64,000 nucleotides of DNA from Lentzea waywayandensis (GTDB lineage Bacteria > Actinomycetota > Actinomycetes > Mycobacteriales > Pseudonocardiaceae). The position numbers and the translations under genes were made by a program. The number at the start of each line of letters is the position of its first letter. Within the stretch, counting starts at the first letter, position 1. The notes under the pieces were generated by a model. That model was not told where the DNA came from. It made no database searches and saw nothing but the letters and a program-made list of their open reading frames with translations. The DNA is taken from contig NZ_FOYL01000005.1 in NCBI RefSeq assembly GCF_900115955.1, forward strand, positions 496,001-560,000, written 5' to 3'. Shown here one piece after another: positions 1 to 9,325 of this stretch.

Positions 1-302
1 CGGGCCAGCTCGACTGGTCGTCCGACGGCTGTTCGTACTCGCCGGACAACCCCTTCGGCTTCAAGTTCCTGCCGACCTGCGAGCGTCACGACTTCGGCTA
101 CCGCAACTACAAGCGGCAGGGCCGGTGGAACGAGGCGAACCGCCTGCGCATCGACAACAACTTCAAGTCCGACATGTACAAGCAGTGCGGTTCCAACTGG
201 GCGTGCAAGCGCACCGCCGACCTCTACTACGCCGCTGTGCGCGAGTTCGGTGGCAGCGCGAGCTCCACGGCCACCAGCATCCAGAAGGCCGGCCTGAAGT
301 AG
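1..302 (+). CDS. Secreted phospholipase A2, prokaryotic type (3' part only)
   Basis: The gene enters from the left edge; about 99 residues are visible, read from base 3, ending in TAG. The C-E-R-H-D-F-G-Y-R-N motif carries the catalytic His-Asp pair of the small actinobacterial phospholipase A2 family, which hydrolyses the sn-2 ester of phospholipids outside the cell. Four cysteines (DGCS, PTCER, KQCG, WACK) would form the two disulfides typical of the family. The signal peptide must lie outside the window. It converges on ftsK with three bases between the stop codons. Confidence 0.85.
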   Translation, partial: GQLDWSSDGCSYSPDNPFGFKFLPTCERHDFGYRNYKRQGRWNEANRLRIDNNFKSDMYKQCGSNWACKRTADLYYAAVREFGGSASSTATSIQKAGLK

Positions 303-305
303 GAC

Positions 306-2690
306 TCAGTCCTCGTCGTCGGCGGGGCCGCCTCCGCGCATCAGGTAGACCACGTTCTCGAGCTCGTCCGGCTTGATCAGCACCTCGCGTGCCTTCGAGC
401 CCTCGGACGGCCCGACCACGCCACGGGTCTCCAGCAGGTCCATGAGGCGCCCCGCCTTCGCGAACCCGACGCGCAGCTTGCGTTGCAGCATCGACGTCGA
501 GCCGAACTGCGACGTCACGATCAGCTCGGTCGCCTGCACCAGAAGCTCCAGGTCGTCGCCGATGTCGGCGTCGACCTCCTTCTTCTCCGCGGCCTTCTGC
601 GCCGTGACACCGTCGGTGTACTCGGGCTGCGCCTGGTTCTTGGTGAACTCGACGATCGACGAGATCTCCTCGTCGCCCACGAAGGCGCCCTGGATGCGCA
701 CCGGCTTCGAGGCACCCATCGGCAGGTACAGGGCGTCGCCCATGCCGATCAGCTTCTCGGCGCCCGGCTGGTCCAGGATGACCCGCGAGTCCGTCAGTGA
801 CGACGTCGCGAAGGCCAGCCGCGAAGGCACGTTCGTCTTGATCAGGCCGGTGACGACGTCGACGGACGGCCGCTGCGTCGCCAGAACGAGGTGGATGCCG
901 GCCGCACGGGCCTTCTGCGTGATGCGGACGATGGCGTCTTCCACGTCGCGCGGTGCGGTCATCATCAGGTCGGCGAGCTCGTCGACGATCGCCATGATGT
1001 ACGGGTACGGCCGGTAGACGCGCTCGGAGCCGGGCGGCGCGGTGATCTCGCCGGACTTCACCTTGCGGTTGAAGTCGTCGACGTGACGCACCCGGTTGAC
1101 CTGCATGTCCTGGTAGCGCTGCTCCATCTCCTCCACGAGCCACGCCAGCGCGGCCGCCGCCTTCTTCGGCTGCGTGATGATCGGCGTGATCAGGTGCGGG
1201 ATGCCCTCGTACGGCGTCAGCTCGACCATCTTCGGGTCGATCAGGATCATCCGGACCTCGTCGGGCGTCGCGCGGGCCAGCAGCGAGACCAGCATCGAGT
1301 TCACGAACGACGACTTACCGGAACCCGTGGAGCCCGCGACCAGGAGGTGCGGCATCTTCGTCAGGTTCGCGGTGACCATGTGGCCCTCGATGTCCTTGCC
1401 GAGGCCGATCACCATCGGGTGCGTGTCCTTGACCGTGGACGACGCGCGCAGCACGTCGCCCAGCCGCACCATCTCGCGGTCGCTGTTGGGCACCTCGATG
1501 CCCACCGCCGACTTGCCCGGGATCGGGGCCAGCAGGCGGACGTTGTCCGTCGCCACGGCGTACGCGATGTTCTTGGTCAGCGCGGTGATCTTCTCGACCT
1601 TCACGCCGGGGCCGAGCTCGACCTCGTAGCGCGTGACCGTCGGGCCGCGGGTGAAGCCGGTGACCTGGGCGTCGATCGAGAACTGGTCCAGCACGCCGGA
1701 GATCGCCTCGATCATGAGGTCGTTCGCCTTGCTGCGGGTCTTCGGCGCGTCGCCGTCCTTGAGCACGTCCGGCGGCGGCAGCTGGTACTCGCCCTCGACG
1801 GCGCGCACGGCCATCGCCGGCGCCGCGGCCTTCTTCTCCTTCGAAGCGGGCTTCGGGGCGGGCTCCGCGGGCTCCTCCAGCGGAAGCTCGGCCTGCGTGT
1901 CCTCCTCGACGGGCTCGACGGCCTGACGGCGGCGGGACGGGCGGCGCAGGCGAACCGGCTTCGGTTCCTCGACAGGCTCTTCCTCGTCCGCGGGCTCGTC
2001 CGAGGACTTGGTGCCGGGGTGCAGCAGCGAGCGAATGCGTTCGGGCGCCTGGCGAATCGGCGTGTGCGTCACGACCAGCAGGCCGTAGCCGAAGATCAGG
2101 AACAGCAACGGCCCGGCGACCCACGGCGTCAAACCCTGCGCCAGGAACCCGCCGGCCAGATAACCGAGGGCTCCACCGGCGTTGCGGCGTTCGATCGGGT
2201 CCATCGGCAGGCCACCGATGAGGTGGAACATGCCGAGCACGCCGATCATCAGCAGCAACGAGCCGATGATCAGCCGCGGCCGCGCGTCGGGCTTCGGGTC
2301 GGTGCGCATCAGCGTGACGCCGATGCCCAGCAGCACGACCGGCACGATCACCGCCGGGAACCCGACGGAACTGCGCACCGCGACGTCGACCCACTGCCCG
2401 ACCGGTCCGCCGGCCTGCCACCACACACCCGCGCCGGTGATGACCGCCAACGCGATCAGCAGCAGCCCCAGGCCGTCACGACGATGTTCGGGATCGAGGT
2501 CCTTGGTACGGCTGACGGTGCGCACGAGACTGCCGACACCACGGCCCAAAGCACCCCACACGGCGCTGATGGCGCCGCCGCTCTTCTTGCGTGGAGCGGG
2601 CTTTCTGGACGCGGTGGATCGCGCCCGCGGCTTGGCTGGCGCTTTGCCGCGTGACGTGGTCTTTCTCGAAGTCCCTGTGCGCCCGGCCAT
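306..2690 (-). CDS. ftsK: DNA translocase FtsK
   Basis: 794 aa. An Arg/Lys-rich N-terminus (1-60) is followed by membrane helices between about 72 and 210, a Pro/Glu-rich linker (about 225-300) and the RecA-like motor with Walker A G-S-T-G-S-G-K-S-S (453-461) and Walker B I-M-A-I-V-D-E-L (about 565-572). A C-terminal winged-helix gamma domain (about 715-780) normally reads KOPS motifs. The hexamer pumps chromosome termini through the closing septum. The ATG at 2690 faces plsC divergently. In related actinobacteria ftsK follows rnj closely; here about 6.7 kb separates them. Confidence 0.97.
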   Translation of the reverse strand: MAGRTGTSRKTTSRGKAPAKPRARSTASRKPAPRKKSGGAISAVWGALGRGVGSLVRTVSRTKDLDPEHRRDGLGLLLIALAVITGAGVWWQAGGPVGQWVDVAVRSSVGFPAVIVPVVLLGIGVTLMRTDPKPDARPRLIIGSLLLMIGVLGMFHLIGGLPMDPIERRNAGGALGYLAGGFLAQGLTPWVAGPLLFLIFGYGLLVVTHTPIRQAPERIRSLLHPGTKSSDEPADEEEPVEEPKPVRLRRPSRRRQAVEPVEEDTQAELPLEEPAEPAPKPASKEKKAAAPAMAVRAVEGEYQLPPPDVLKDGDAPKTRSKANDLMIEAISGVLDQFSIDAQVTGFTRGPTVTRYEVELGPGVKVEKITALTKNIAYAVATDNVRLLAPIPGKSAVGIEVPNSDREMVRLGDVLRASSTVKDTHPMVIGLGKDIEGHMVTANLTKMPHLLVAGSTGSGKSSFVNSMLVSLLARATPDEVRMILIDPKMVELTPYEGIPHLITPIITQPKKAAAALAWLVEEMEQRYQDMQVNRVRHVDDFNRKVKSGEITAPPGSERVYRPYPYIMAIVDELADLMMTAPRDVEDAIVRITQKARAAGIHLVLATQRPSVDVVTGLIKTNVPSRLAFATSSLTDSRVILDQPGAEKLIGMGDALYLPMGASKPVRIQGAFVGDEEISSIVEFTKNQAQPEYTDGVTAQKAAEKKEVDADIGDDLELLVQATELIVTSQFGSTSMLQRKLRVGFAKAGRLMDLLETRGVVGPSEGSKAREVLIKPDELENVVYLMRGGGPADDED

Positions 2691-2795
2691 GTGTATAAGG
2701 TAGTCCCTCGCGTCTCACCAGCCACGTTTGCAACTGGGACGCGTGCGAAACCTCATGGTTCCCCGGATCCGGCACGGTGTCGTTCCGACACGCCG

Positions 2796-2801
2796 TACGC
2801 T
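2796..2801 (+). promoter_or_regulatory. Putative -10 box (TACGCT) for leaderless plsC
   Basis: TANNNT hexamer with 7 nt to the GTG at 2809 and no SD site, as expected for a transcript starting at or near the start codon. No clear -35 is visible. Confidence 0.4.
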
Positions 2802-2808
2802 GCCCCGC

Positions 2809-3582
2809 GTGTCCACACCGCTTTTCTGGCGCGTGCTCATGGTGGTCGACCGGGGCCTGATCGCGCTGACTGGCAAGCTCGAGGTCTCGGGCGACATCCC
2901 GCCGGAACTTCTCGGCAAGCCGTTGCTGCTCGCCTCCAACCACATCGGCAACCTCGACCCGATGGTGCTCATCGCGGCCTGCCGCAAGATCGGCGTCAAC
3001 CCGCGGTTCATGCTCGCGGGCGGCCTGCTCGACGCGCCGATCATGGGCCCGGCGCTGAAGGCGTGCGGTCACCTGCGCGTCGACCGGCGGTCGGCGAACG
3101 TGGGTGAGGCGATGCACCGGGCCGTCGAGGCGTTGCAGAAGGGCGGCGACCCGATCGCCGTCTACCCCGAGGGCAAGATCACGCTGGACCCCGGCATGTG
3201 GCCGGAGCGCGGCAAGACCGGCGTCGCCCGCATGGCGTTGGGCGGCGGCATTCCAGTGGTCCCGATCAGCCAGTGGGGCGCGCACGAGGCCGTGTACTGG
3301 GGCAACCTGAGCGTCGGCGGCTGGAAGGACTTCCTGCCGTACCTGACGTCCTGGCTGCGCGCGGTGCGCAAGCGGCCGACGTTCAAGGTCCACTTCGGCA
3401 AGCCCGTCGAACTGACGGACCTGAACGCCGAGACCATGGGCGACGCCCGGCGCGCGCACGAGCGGATCATGAGCGCGATCACCGAGGGCTTGGTGCCGTT
3501 GCGTCTCGACGAGCCGGACGTGCCGCGCTTCCACGACCCGACTCGCCCGACGACCGGCGCCTCGCCCTGGCGGCCCGCCTGA
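2809..3582 (+). CDS. 1-acyl-sn-glycerol-3-phosphate acyltransferase (PlsC family)
   Basis: 257 aa from GTG 2809. The acyltransferase block N-H-I-G-N-L-D (residues 44-50) provides the HX4D catalytic motif, and Y-P-E-G is the substrate-binding motif. The family transfers an acyl chain to lysophosphatidate in membrane lipid synthesis at the cytoplasmic face. An in-frame TTG at 2728 would add 27 residues, but these lack family similarity and the TANNNT box points to 2809. The last 104 bases overlap the 3' end of the opposite-strand gene ending at 3479. Confidence 0.85.
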   Translation: MSTPLFWRVLMVVDRGLIALTGKLEVSGDIPPELLGKPLLLASNHIGNLDPMVLIAACRKIGVNPRFMLAGGLLDAPIMGPALKACGHLRVDRRSANVGEAMHRAVEALQKGGDPIAVYPEGKITLDPGMWPERGKTGVARMALGGGIPVVPISQWGAHEAVYWGNLSVGGWKDFLPYLTSWLRAVRKRPTFKVHFGKPVELTDLNAETMGDARRAHERIMSAITEGLVPLRLDEPDVPRFHDPTRPTTGASPWRPA

Positions 3583-4159
3583 TCGAGTAGCCGATCACCG
3601 TGATCAGCATGAGCAGCGGCATCGGGTTGCCCCGCCACAGGCTGATCGCGAAGTCGATCACCGGGATGACCAGCGCCGCGACGAACGTGAACGCGCTCGC
3701 CGTGGGCAGCTTGACCTTCGAGTCGGCCCACGGCGTGCGCCCCCACGGTTTCGCGACGCTGAGCCACGCCTGGAACGCGATCGCGCTGATCATGAGCGCG
3801 GTGCCGACCGGCATCCACGCGGTGACGTGCCCGTTCAGGGCCTCCTGAAGGTTGCCGCTCAGGATGAAGATGCCGATGTAGAGCTGGCTGATCGTGATCA
3901 CGAACTTCGCGAGCACCCACCAATGCCGGAAGTAGCCCCACGGCGTCGTGGCGCTGAGCATGAAACCGCTGAACGCACTGGTGTTGGCCATGATCGCGAG
4001 CACCTCGTGATCGAGGTAGCGCGCCATCCGGAACGCGTCGAGGTCACCCGTCCTCATGCCGTAGAGCACCAGGGCGAGCAACGCCACGGCCTGGCTGAGC
4101 CAGCCCACGGACGTGACGACGTGCAGCCACACCAACAGGGTCCGAGCGCGCTTCTGCAT
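3479..4159 (-). CDS. Integral membrane protein of unknown function (DUF2269-like)
   Basis: 226 aa with about five hydrophobic helices (around residues 8-30, 55-70, 80-103, 113-133 and 150-185) and a basic, Arg/Ser-rich cytoplasmic tail from about 190. The first helix, with W-L-H-V-V, and the histidine-containing later helices resemble DUF2269-type membrane proteins; this is a weak recognition. Most of the charged tail is encoded on the strand opposite the 3' end of plsC, so the overlap may be tolerated because the tail is loosely constrained. Function unknown. Confidence 0.7.
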   Translation of the reverse strand: MQKRARTLLVWLHVVTSVGWLSQAVALLALVLYGMRTGDLDAFRMARYLDHEVLAIMANTSAFSGFMLSATTPWGYFRHWWVLAKFVITISQLYIGIFILSGNLQEALNGHVTAWMPVGTALMISAIAFQAWLSVAKPWGRTPWADSKVKLPTASAFTFVAALVIPVIDFAISLWRGNPMPLLMLITVIGYSIRRAARARRRSSGESGRGSAARPARRDATAPSPR

Positions 4160-4207
4160 GATGTGTAGCTTGCCTACGCATCAGCGCGAGCACATCAGGG
4201 ATCGCCC

Positions 4208-6991
4208 CTAGGAAAGCTCGTGCAGCCGTGCCCGCACTTCAGGAGTGAGCGGGTGGTCGTAGTCCTCGTAGATCGTCAACGCTTCCAACAGGTGCGTCCG
4301 GGCCACGTCCGGCTGACCGGCACTGGTCTCCCCCAGGCCGTGCAACGCCTCCGCGAGGCTCTTGCGGTCGCCGAGCACGCGCAGGAACGCGACCGCGTGC
4401 CGGAACGAGTCCCGCGCCTCGACGCGCTGCCCGAGCTTCGCCTGCGCCCAGCCGATGCTCACGAGCGCCATGGCTTTGCCGTGGGGAGCGTCGTGCGAGT
4501 CCATCAGCTCGAACGCCGTCCGCGCCGACGCCAGCGACGCCTCGAACTGGCCCGCCGAACGCAGGTTGTCGCTCAGGAACAACCTCGTACCGCCCTCGCC
4601 GAACCACGAACCGACCTCGGCGTGCCCGCGCAGGGCCTCGCCGAACCTGTCGACGGCGAGGTCGAACTGGCGCAGGCCGCCGTACGCCATGCCCAGTCCG
4701 GTGAGACTCCACGCGGCACCGGCGGAGTCGCCGACCTCGCGCCGGATCGCGAGCGCGCGGTCGAAGAGTTCCAGCGCGTCCGCGAAACGCTGACCGCGGA
4801 ACGCCGAGAGTCCCTGGCCGTGCACCGCCCACGCGCGGGCGACCTGGTTGCCGTCACGGGCGGCGGTGCGTTCGGCGACGCGATACGTGCGAGTCCACTC
4901 GTCCAAGGCACTCGACACGATGAAGTAGTTCCACAGCGCCACGGGGATCTGCCACGCCGCCGGCGAGTGCTGGTCCTCCGCGAGCCTCGCCACCGCCAGC
5001 AGGTTGGAGGACTCCGTGCGGCACCAGGTGAAGGCCTCGTCGTGCGAGGTGAAGTCCTGAGTGGACAGTGGCGGCAGCAGGAACGCGGGGTGGTCCGGCG
5101 GCGCGATGACGGTGCCCGCGGCGTTCGCGGTGTCGAAGTACCAGCCCAGCAGGCGCTTCACGGCCTCGTCGCGGCCGTCCGACGACTCCTCGGTGGCGCT
5201 GAGCTCCGTGGCGTACAGGCGAAGCAGGTCGTGCAGCCGGAACCGGCCGCGCGCGACCTCCTCCAGCATGTGGCCACCCGCCAGCACGTCCACCAGCGTC
5301 CTGGCCCGTGACACCGGCATGCCCACCAGCGCGGCCACGGCGTTCAGGCTGATCTCGGCGCCGGGATGCAGGCCGATCAGCCGGAACATCCTGGCGGCGT
5401 CCGGTTTCAGCGCCAGGTACGACCACGAGAAGGCCGCACGCACGGCCGTGTCCTCGTCATCACCCGTGGCCAGCACGTTCAACCGGTCGTGCTCGTCGGC
5501 CAGATCGCTCGCGAGATCGGCCAGCGTGAGATGCGGGCGGGTGACGACGCGTTCCGCAGCGATCCGCACCGCCAGCGGCAGATGCCCGCACAGTTCGACG
5601 AGTTTGGCCGCGGCGACGGGTTCGGCGGCGACGCGGTCCGCGCCCACCGCGGACGTCAGCAGCGCCAGACCCTCGTCGCGCGTCAGGATCGACAACGTCA
5701 ACGAATGCGCGCCATCACGGGCGACGAGGCCGCCGAGGTGGTTGCGGGACGTCACGAGCACCATCGACGTCGACCGGCCCGGCAGCAGCGGACGGACCTG
5801 CTCGGCCAGCCGCGCGTTGTCGAGCAGCACCAGAACCCGTTTGCCCGCAAGGACGCTGCGGTACAGCGCGGACTTCGCGGGCAGGTCCTCCGGGATGCGT
5901 TCGGACGGCACGCCGAGGCTCTGCAGCAGCTGGTGCAACGCTGCGGCGGGCTGCACGGGCGGCGACGACGAGTCGAACCCGCGCAGATCGACGTGCAGCT
6001 GACCGTCCGGGAACCGCGAGGCCACCTGATGTGCGAACCGCACGGCCAGCGCGGTCTTGCCGACGCCACCGGTGCCGGTGATCGCGACGAGAACCGGCGA
6101 GTGGTCCCGCGGAACGACCTCGGTGAGCTTCGCGAGCTCCTTCTCCCTGCCGGTGAAGTCGCGGATCTCGTGCGGCAGCTGGACCGGCACCAGCACGGGC
6201 GCCGCGGGTTCCGGCTGCGGGTCGTGCCGGCCGACGAGCACCTGTTCGTGCAGGTGACGCAGTTCGGGACCGGGCTCGATGCCCAGTTCCTCGATCAGCA
6301 GCCGGCGCAGGTCCGTGTAGACGGCGAGCGCCTCGGCCTGCCTGCCGCCGCGGAACAGCGCGGACATCAGCAGGCCGTGCAGCCTCTCGCGCAACGGATG
6401 CGCGCTGACCAGGGTCGTGAGCTCGGCCGCAACCTCGGCCTCACGCCCGGCCGTCAGCATCAGCGCCGCGCGTTGCTCCACGGCCGTGAGCCGCATTTCG
6501 GCCAGGCGCGCGCGTTCCACCGCCGCGAACGGTCCCGGCACGCCGTCCAGAGCGAGACCCCGCCACAGATCCAACGCGGCGTCGAACGCCGTGATGGCCT
6601 CGGTGGGCTTGTCCCGCAGCCGTCCGGCCTCGTCCAGATGCGCGCGGAAAACAGCGGCGTCCGAACTACCGGACGGGAGCCTCAGCAAGTATCCAGCGTC
6701 TGTGGAGAGCAGCACGGAACTCGGCGCCCGCGACGCCCGGTCCGGCTCGAAGAGCCTGCGGAGCCCCGCGACGTAGGTGTGGATGCCGTTGTCGGCGCTC
6801 GCGGGTGGATCTTCGCCCCACACGGCGTCGATCAGCTCACTGCGCGACACGACATGATTTGCGCGCAACGCGAGCACGGCGAGCACAGCTCTCTGCCGCG
6901 GGGGACCGAGCGTGAGCTCCTTGCCGTCCACCGTGGCCGCGAGCGCGCCCAGCAAGCTGACGCGCAACTCGTTCTGCACCCTGTGTCTCAC
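4208..6991 (-). CDS. AfsR/SARP family transcriptional regulator (DNA-binding, BTAD, NB-ARC, TPR)
   Basis: 927 aa. An OmpR-like winged helix (about 10-105) is followed by a bacterial transcriptional activation domain (110-255), an NB-ARC-type ATPase with Walker A T-G-T-G-G-V-G-K-T (305-313) and Walker B V-L-V-L-L-D, then TPR repeats from about 690 to the end. This is the AfsR layout; such proteins switch on antibiotic or morphological genes by recruiting RNA polymerase. The start taken is the first GTG (6991); an in-frame GTG at 6979 is possible. No biosynthetic cluster is adjacent, so the target is not apparent. Confidence 0.92.
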   Translation of the reverse strand: MRHRVQNELRVSLLGALAATVDGKELTLGPPRQRAVLAVLALRANHVVSRSELIDAVWGEDPPASADNGIHTYVAGLRRLFEPDRASRAPSSVLLSTDAGYLLRLPSGSSDAAVFRAHLDEAGRLRDKPTEAITAFDAALDLWRGLALDGVPGPFAAVERARLAEMRLTAVEQRAALMLTAGREAEVAAELTTLVSAHPLRERLHGLLMSALFRGGRQAEALAVYTDLRRLLIEELGIEPGPELRHLHEQVLVGRHDPQPEPAAPVLVPVQLPHEIRDFTGREKELAKLTEVVPRDHSPVLVAITGTGGVGKTALAVRFAHQVASRFPDGQLHVDLRGFDSSSPPVQPAAALHQLLQSLGVPSERIPEDLPAKSALYRSVLAGKRVLVLLDNARLAEQVRPLLPGRSTSMVLVTSRNHLGGLVARDGAHSLTLSILTRDEGLALLTSAVGADRVAAEPVAAAKLVELCGHLPLAVRIAAERVVTRPHLTLADLASDLADEHDRLNVLATGDDEDTAVRAAFSWSYLALKPDAARMFRLIGLHPGAEISLNAVAALVGMPVSRARTLVDVLAGGHMLEEVARGRFRLHDLLRLYATELSATEESSDGRDEAVKRLLGWYFDTANAAGTVIAPPDHPAFLLPPLSTQDFTSHDEAFTWCRTESSNLLAVARLAEDQHSPAAWQIPVALWNYFIVSSALDEWTRTYRVAERTAARDGNQVARAWAVHGQGLSAFRGQRFADALELFDRALAIRREVGDSAGAAWSLTGLGMAYGGLRQFDLAVDRFGEALRGHAEVGSWFGEGGTRLFLSDNLRSAGQFEASLASARTAFELMDSHDAPHGKAMALVSIGWAQAKLGQRVEARDSFRHAVAFLRVLGDRKSLAEALHGLGETSAGQPDVARTHLLEALTIYEDYDHPLTPEVRARLHELS

Positions 6992-7116
6992 TTCGTCGCT
7001 GTCCGCGTTCAGTCAGCAACCTACCGTCAGTTTTCGTCCAGAAGCCATCCAGAAGGCGTACAGAGAGGTTCTCCACACTTCACTCAGGTGGATTGGGCCG
7101 AAATGAGGGGCGGGGA

Positions 7117-7731
7117 ATGAACGCGGCCGAGGTCTTCGACACACTCGGGCTGGAATACCAACGCGCTTGGTCGCACCAGCCCGCACTGCACGGCACTCTC
7201 GCCTGGTTCGCCGCGACCCAGCCCTCCGGCTCGCGCGTGCTGGACATCGGCTGCGGCACGGGCGTTCCCGTGGCGCGGACCCTGGCCAAGGCGGGCATGA
7301 GGGTCACCGGACTCGACGTCTCCCCGGTGATGGTCGACATCGCGACCACCCAGGTCCCCGACGCCACGTTCCACAAGATCGACATCCGCGACTTCGAGTC
7401 GCCTCCCGGCTCGTGGGACGTCATCTGCGCCGTCTTCTCGCTGCTGCAGATGACCCAGGCCGAGATCATCCAGACCCTCGGCCAGATCTCGACCTGGCTG
7501 CGACCCGGCGGGCACTTCTTCCTCGCCACCGTCGCCGTCGACGTCGAACAGGTCACCCTGCCCTGGATGGGCCAGGAGATCGAGGTGTCGTCGTTCTCCG
7601 AGGAGACCTTCGAGGCGCACCTGGCCGAGGTCGGCCTGCGGGTCGTGCGCCGGAGCCGGCCGGTCTTCACCCCGTCCTACCCCGGCGCCATGCCCGAGGA
7701 GTCGCTGCACCTGGTGTGCCAGCGCCCTTAG
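7117..7731 (+). CDS. Class I SAM-dependent methyltransferase
   Basis: 204 aa. Motif I V-L-D-I-G-C-G-T-G (about 43-51) binds S-adenosylmethionine; G-L-D-V-S (about 70) supplies the acidic residue contacting the ribose, and the post-motif W-L-R-P-G-G is present. ATG 7117 is preceded by GAGGGGCGGGG, a strong SD, and is preferred over the upstream TTG at 7093. The substrate cannot be told from sequence. It is divergent from the SARP regulator. Confidence 0.85.
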   Translation: MNAAEVFDTLGLEYQRAWSHQPALHGTLAWFAATQPSGSRVLDIGCGTGVPVARTLAKAGMRVTGLDVSPVMVDIATTQVPDATFHKIDIRDFESPPGSWDVICAVFSLLQMTQAEIIQTLGQISTWLRPGGHFFLATVAVDVEQVTLPWMGQEIEVSSFSEETFEAHLAEVGLRVVRRSRPVFTPSYPGAMPEESLHLVCQRP

Positions 7732-8154
7732 CGGGCGGCGATGTCCTGAACGACGTCCCAGAAATCACCTGACGCACGGGCGAACAGAGCCTCGCGAACC
7801 GCGCCTGCCGAGGCCGGACGACGTCGCGATGTCCACGGGCCGCCCCAGCGTTCGGCAGGTGCACGAGCGGCCCGGCCTCGTTGAGTTGCTTCACCGCCGT
7901 GTGCCCATGTCGCCGAGGCACAGGTGCATGCCGAACCGGCCGCCTTCGGGCGCGGACCGGACCTGCGCCGTCGGGCAGCGCCATCGCGTCGGCCATCAGC
8001 GGCCGCAGCGGCGCGGGTGCCGGCAGGACCGCGATCAACGCAGCCGGGCGGTCGACGTCGTCGTAGTCGGTCCAGTCGCCGCCGCGCACGGTCACGACCT
8101 GCGGCAACCGCTTCGGCTCCTTGACAACCGGCACGAACCACTGCGGCCGGGGCC
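7732..8154 (-). pseudogene. Relic of a MetE/uroporphyrinogen-decarboxylase-like hypothetical gene
   Basis: No single frame codes throughout, but consecutive minus-strand pieces read as one degraded protein. W-F-V-P-V-V-K-E-P (about 8130) to M-A-L-P-D-G lies in one frame. G-R-F-G-M-H-L-C-L-G-D-M (about 7925) is in a second. V-K-Q-L-N-E-A-G-P-L-V-H-L-P-N-A (about 7880) is back in the first, and A-T-S-S-G-L-G-R-R (about 7820) is in another. I recall the blocks HLCLGD, PLVxLAN and CGLGRR from a cobalamin-independent methionine-synthase-like actinobacterial family. The beginning is missing. Frameshift errors in the assembly are the alternative. Confidence 0.5.
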
Positions 8155-8514
8155 CTAGCGAGCGAACCCGCGGAACTCGACGGGCGCCGCACCTTCGCGC
8201 ACGTCGCCGTCCTGCACGGTCCATGCGGTCGCCTGCTGCCGTTCGTCGGTCAGCAGGAAGAACCCGACCGGCCGGTCTCCTTCGGAATCCACCAGCCGCG
8301 CCAGTTCGGCGACCTGCGCGCGCAGCCGGTCGACAGACTGCTCACGGATGTCGCCGCCGTAGGACACGTAGAGCGTCCAGTTGAACGGTCGCGCCGGAAC
8401 CGCCCACCCGGCGGAATACAGGTCATGGCGGTGCGCGGCCATGACCTGCTCGACCGCTTCGCGCTGCTCGTGTGTGAACTCGATCCAGCCGCGCACGCCG
8501 ACGTACATCCCCAT
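8155..8514 (-). CDS. Conserved actinobacterial hypothetical protein
   Basis: 119 aa. Its ATG shares one base with the atpB stop (TGATG), which implies translational coupling. Features are G-V-R-G-W-I-E near the start, R-P-F-N-W-T-L-Y-V-S-Y-G-G-D-I-R in the middle and G-F-F-L-L-T-D-E. I recognise the pattern from uncharacterised proteins of about 120 aa in Streptomyces and relatives but know no function. No signal peptide or membrane helix is seen. Confidence 0.7.
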   Translation of the reverse strand: MGMYVGVRGWIEFTHEQREAVEQVMAAHRHDLYSAGWAVPARPFNWTLYVSYGGDIREQSVDRLRAQVAELARLVDSEGDRPVGFFLLTDERQQATAWTVQDGDVREGAAPVEFRGFAR

Positions 8515-9317
8515 CAGTGCTGCTCGGCCAGCGCTCGGCCGATGAAGTGCGCGGACAGCAGAGCGAAGATGTACGCCTGCAGCACCTGCACCAGCGCCTC
8601 CAGGAAGAACAGCGCGATGGCGAGCGCGAAGCCCAGCACCGACACCGGCTTGAGGTAGATCGGCGCGTTGAACAGGATGAACTCGCTGCCGATCGTGAAC
8701 ACCAGGATCAGCAGGTGGCCCGCGAACATCGCGGCGAACACCCGGATCGCGAGGTTCACCGGGTCGAAGAAGAACTTGAGGATGACCTCGGTCGGGATCA
8801 GCAGGCCCCACAGCACGGGCTTCGGCACGTCCGGAATGACGAACTGGTTGCGCAGGTAGCCCTTGAGCCCGAACTTCCTGATGCCCACGTAGTGGTAGAG
8901 CGGGAAGATGATCAGCAGCGCGACGGCCGCCGGGAACCCGCTGTGCGTGAACGTCGGGAACTGGATGAACGGAATCAACCCGTAGAGGTTGTTCACGAGC
9001 ACGAAGCAGAAGATGCTGACGATCAGCGGCACGTACGGCGCGAATTCCTTCGCGCCTATCTGCTCACGCGCGATGGTGTTGCGGCCGAAGTCGTAGACCG
9101 ACTCGGCGGCGAACTGCCAGCGCGACGGGATCAGCTTCATGCTCCTGGTGGTGACCAGGAAGAACGTCAGGATGATCACCACCGACAGGACCAGCAGCGC
9201 CTGCGGTTTGGTCACCGAGAAGTCGAACGACAGGCCCAGCGGCTCGTGCCAGGTGAAAATCGGTGGAAGTAGAATGTCTTCTTTGCCCGGAGGACTGAAG
9301 ACGTCATTACCGGCCAT
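8514..9317 (-). CDS. atpB: Stand-alone ATP synthase subunit a (F0 proton channel)
   Basis: 267 aa from ATG 9317, which has GAGGGGG at SD distance; the upstream ATG at 9338 would add seven residues and lies inside a hairpin. Membrane helices and the block N-L-A-I-R-V-F-A-A-M-F-A-G-H are those of subunit a, with the proton-transferring arginine at residue 192. Subunit a normally sits first in the atp operon; here no other ATP synthase gene is nearby, so this is probably a second, orphan copy. It lies downstream of rnj and is coupled to the next small gene. Confidence 0.85.
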   Translation of the reverse strand: MAGNDVFSPPGKEDILLPPIFTWHEPLGLSFDFSVTKPQALLVLSVVIILTFFLVTTRSMKLIPSRWQFAAESVYDFGRNTIAREQIGAKEFAPYVPLIVSIFCFVLVNNLYGLIPFIQFPTFTHSGFPAAVALLIIFPLYHYVGIRKFGLKGYLRNQFVIPDVPKPVLWGLLIPTEVILKFFFDPVNLAIRVFAAMFAGHLLILVFTIGSEFILFNAPIYLKPVSVLGFALAIALFFLEALVQVLQAYIFALLSAHFIGRALAEQH

Positions 9318-9325
9318 AGGGCGAA

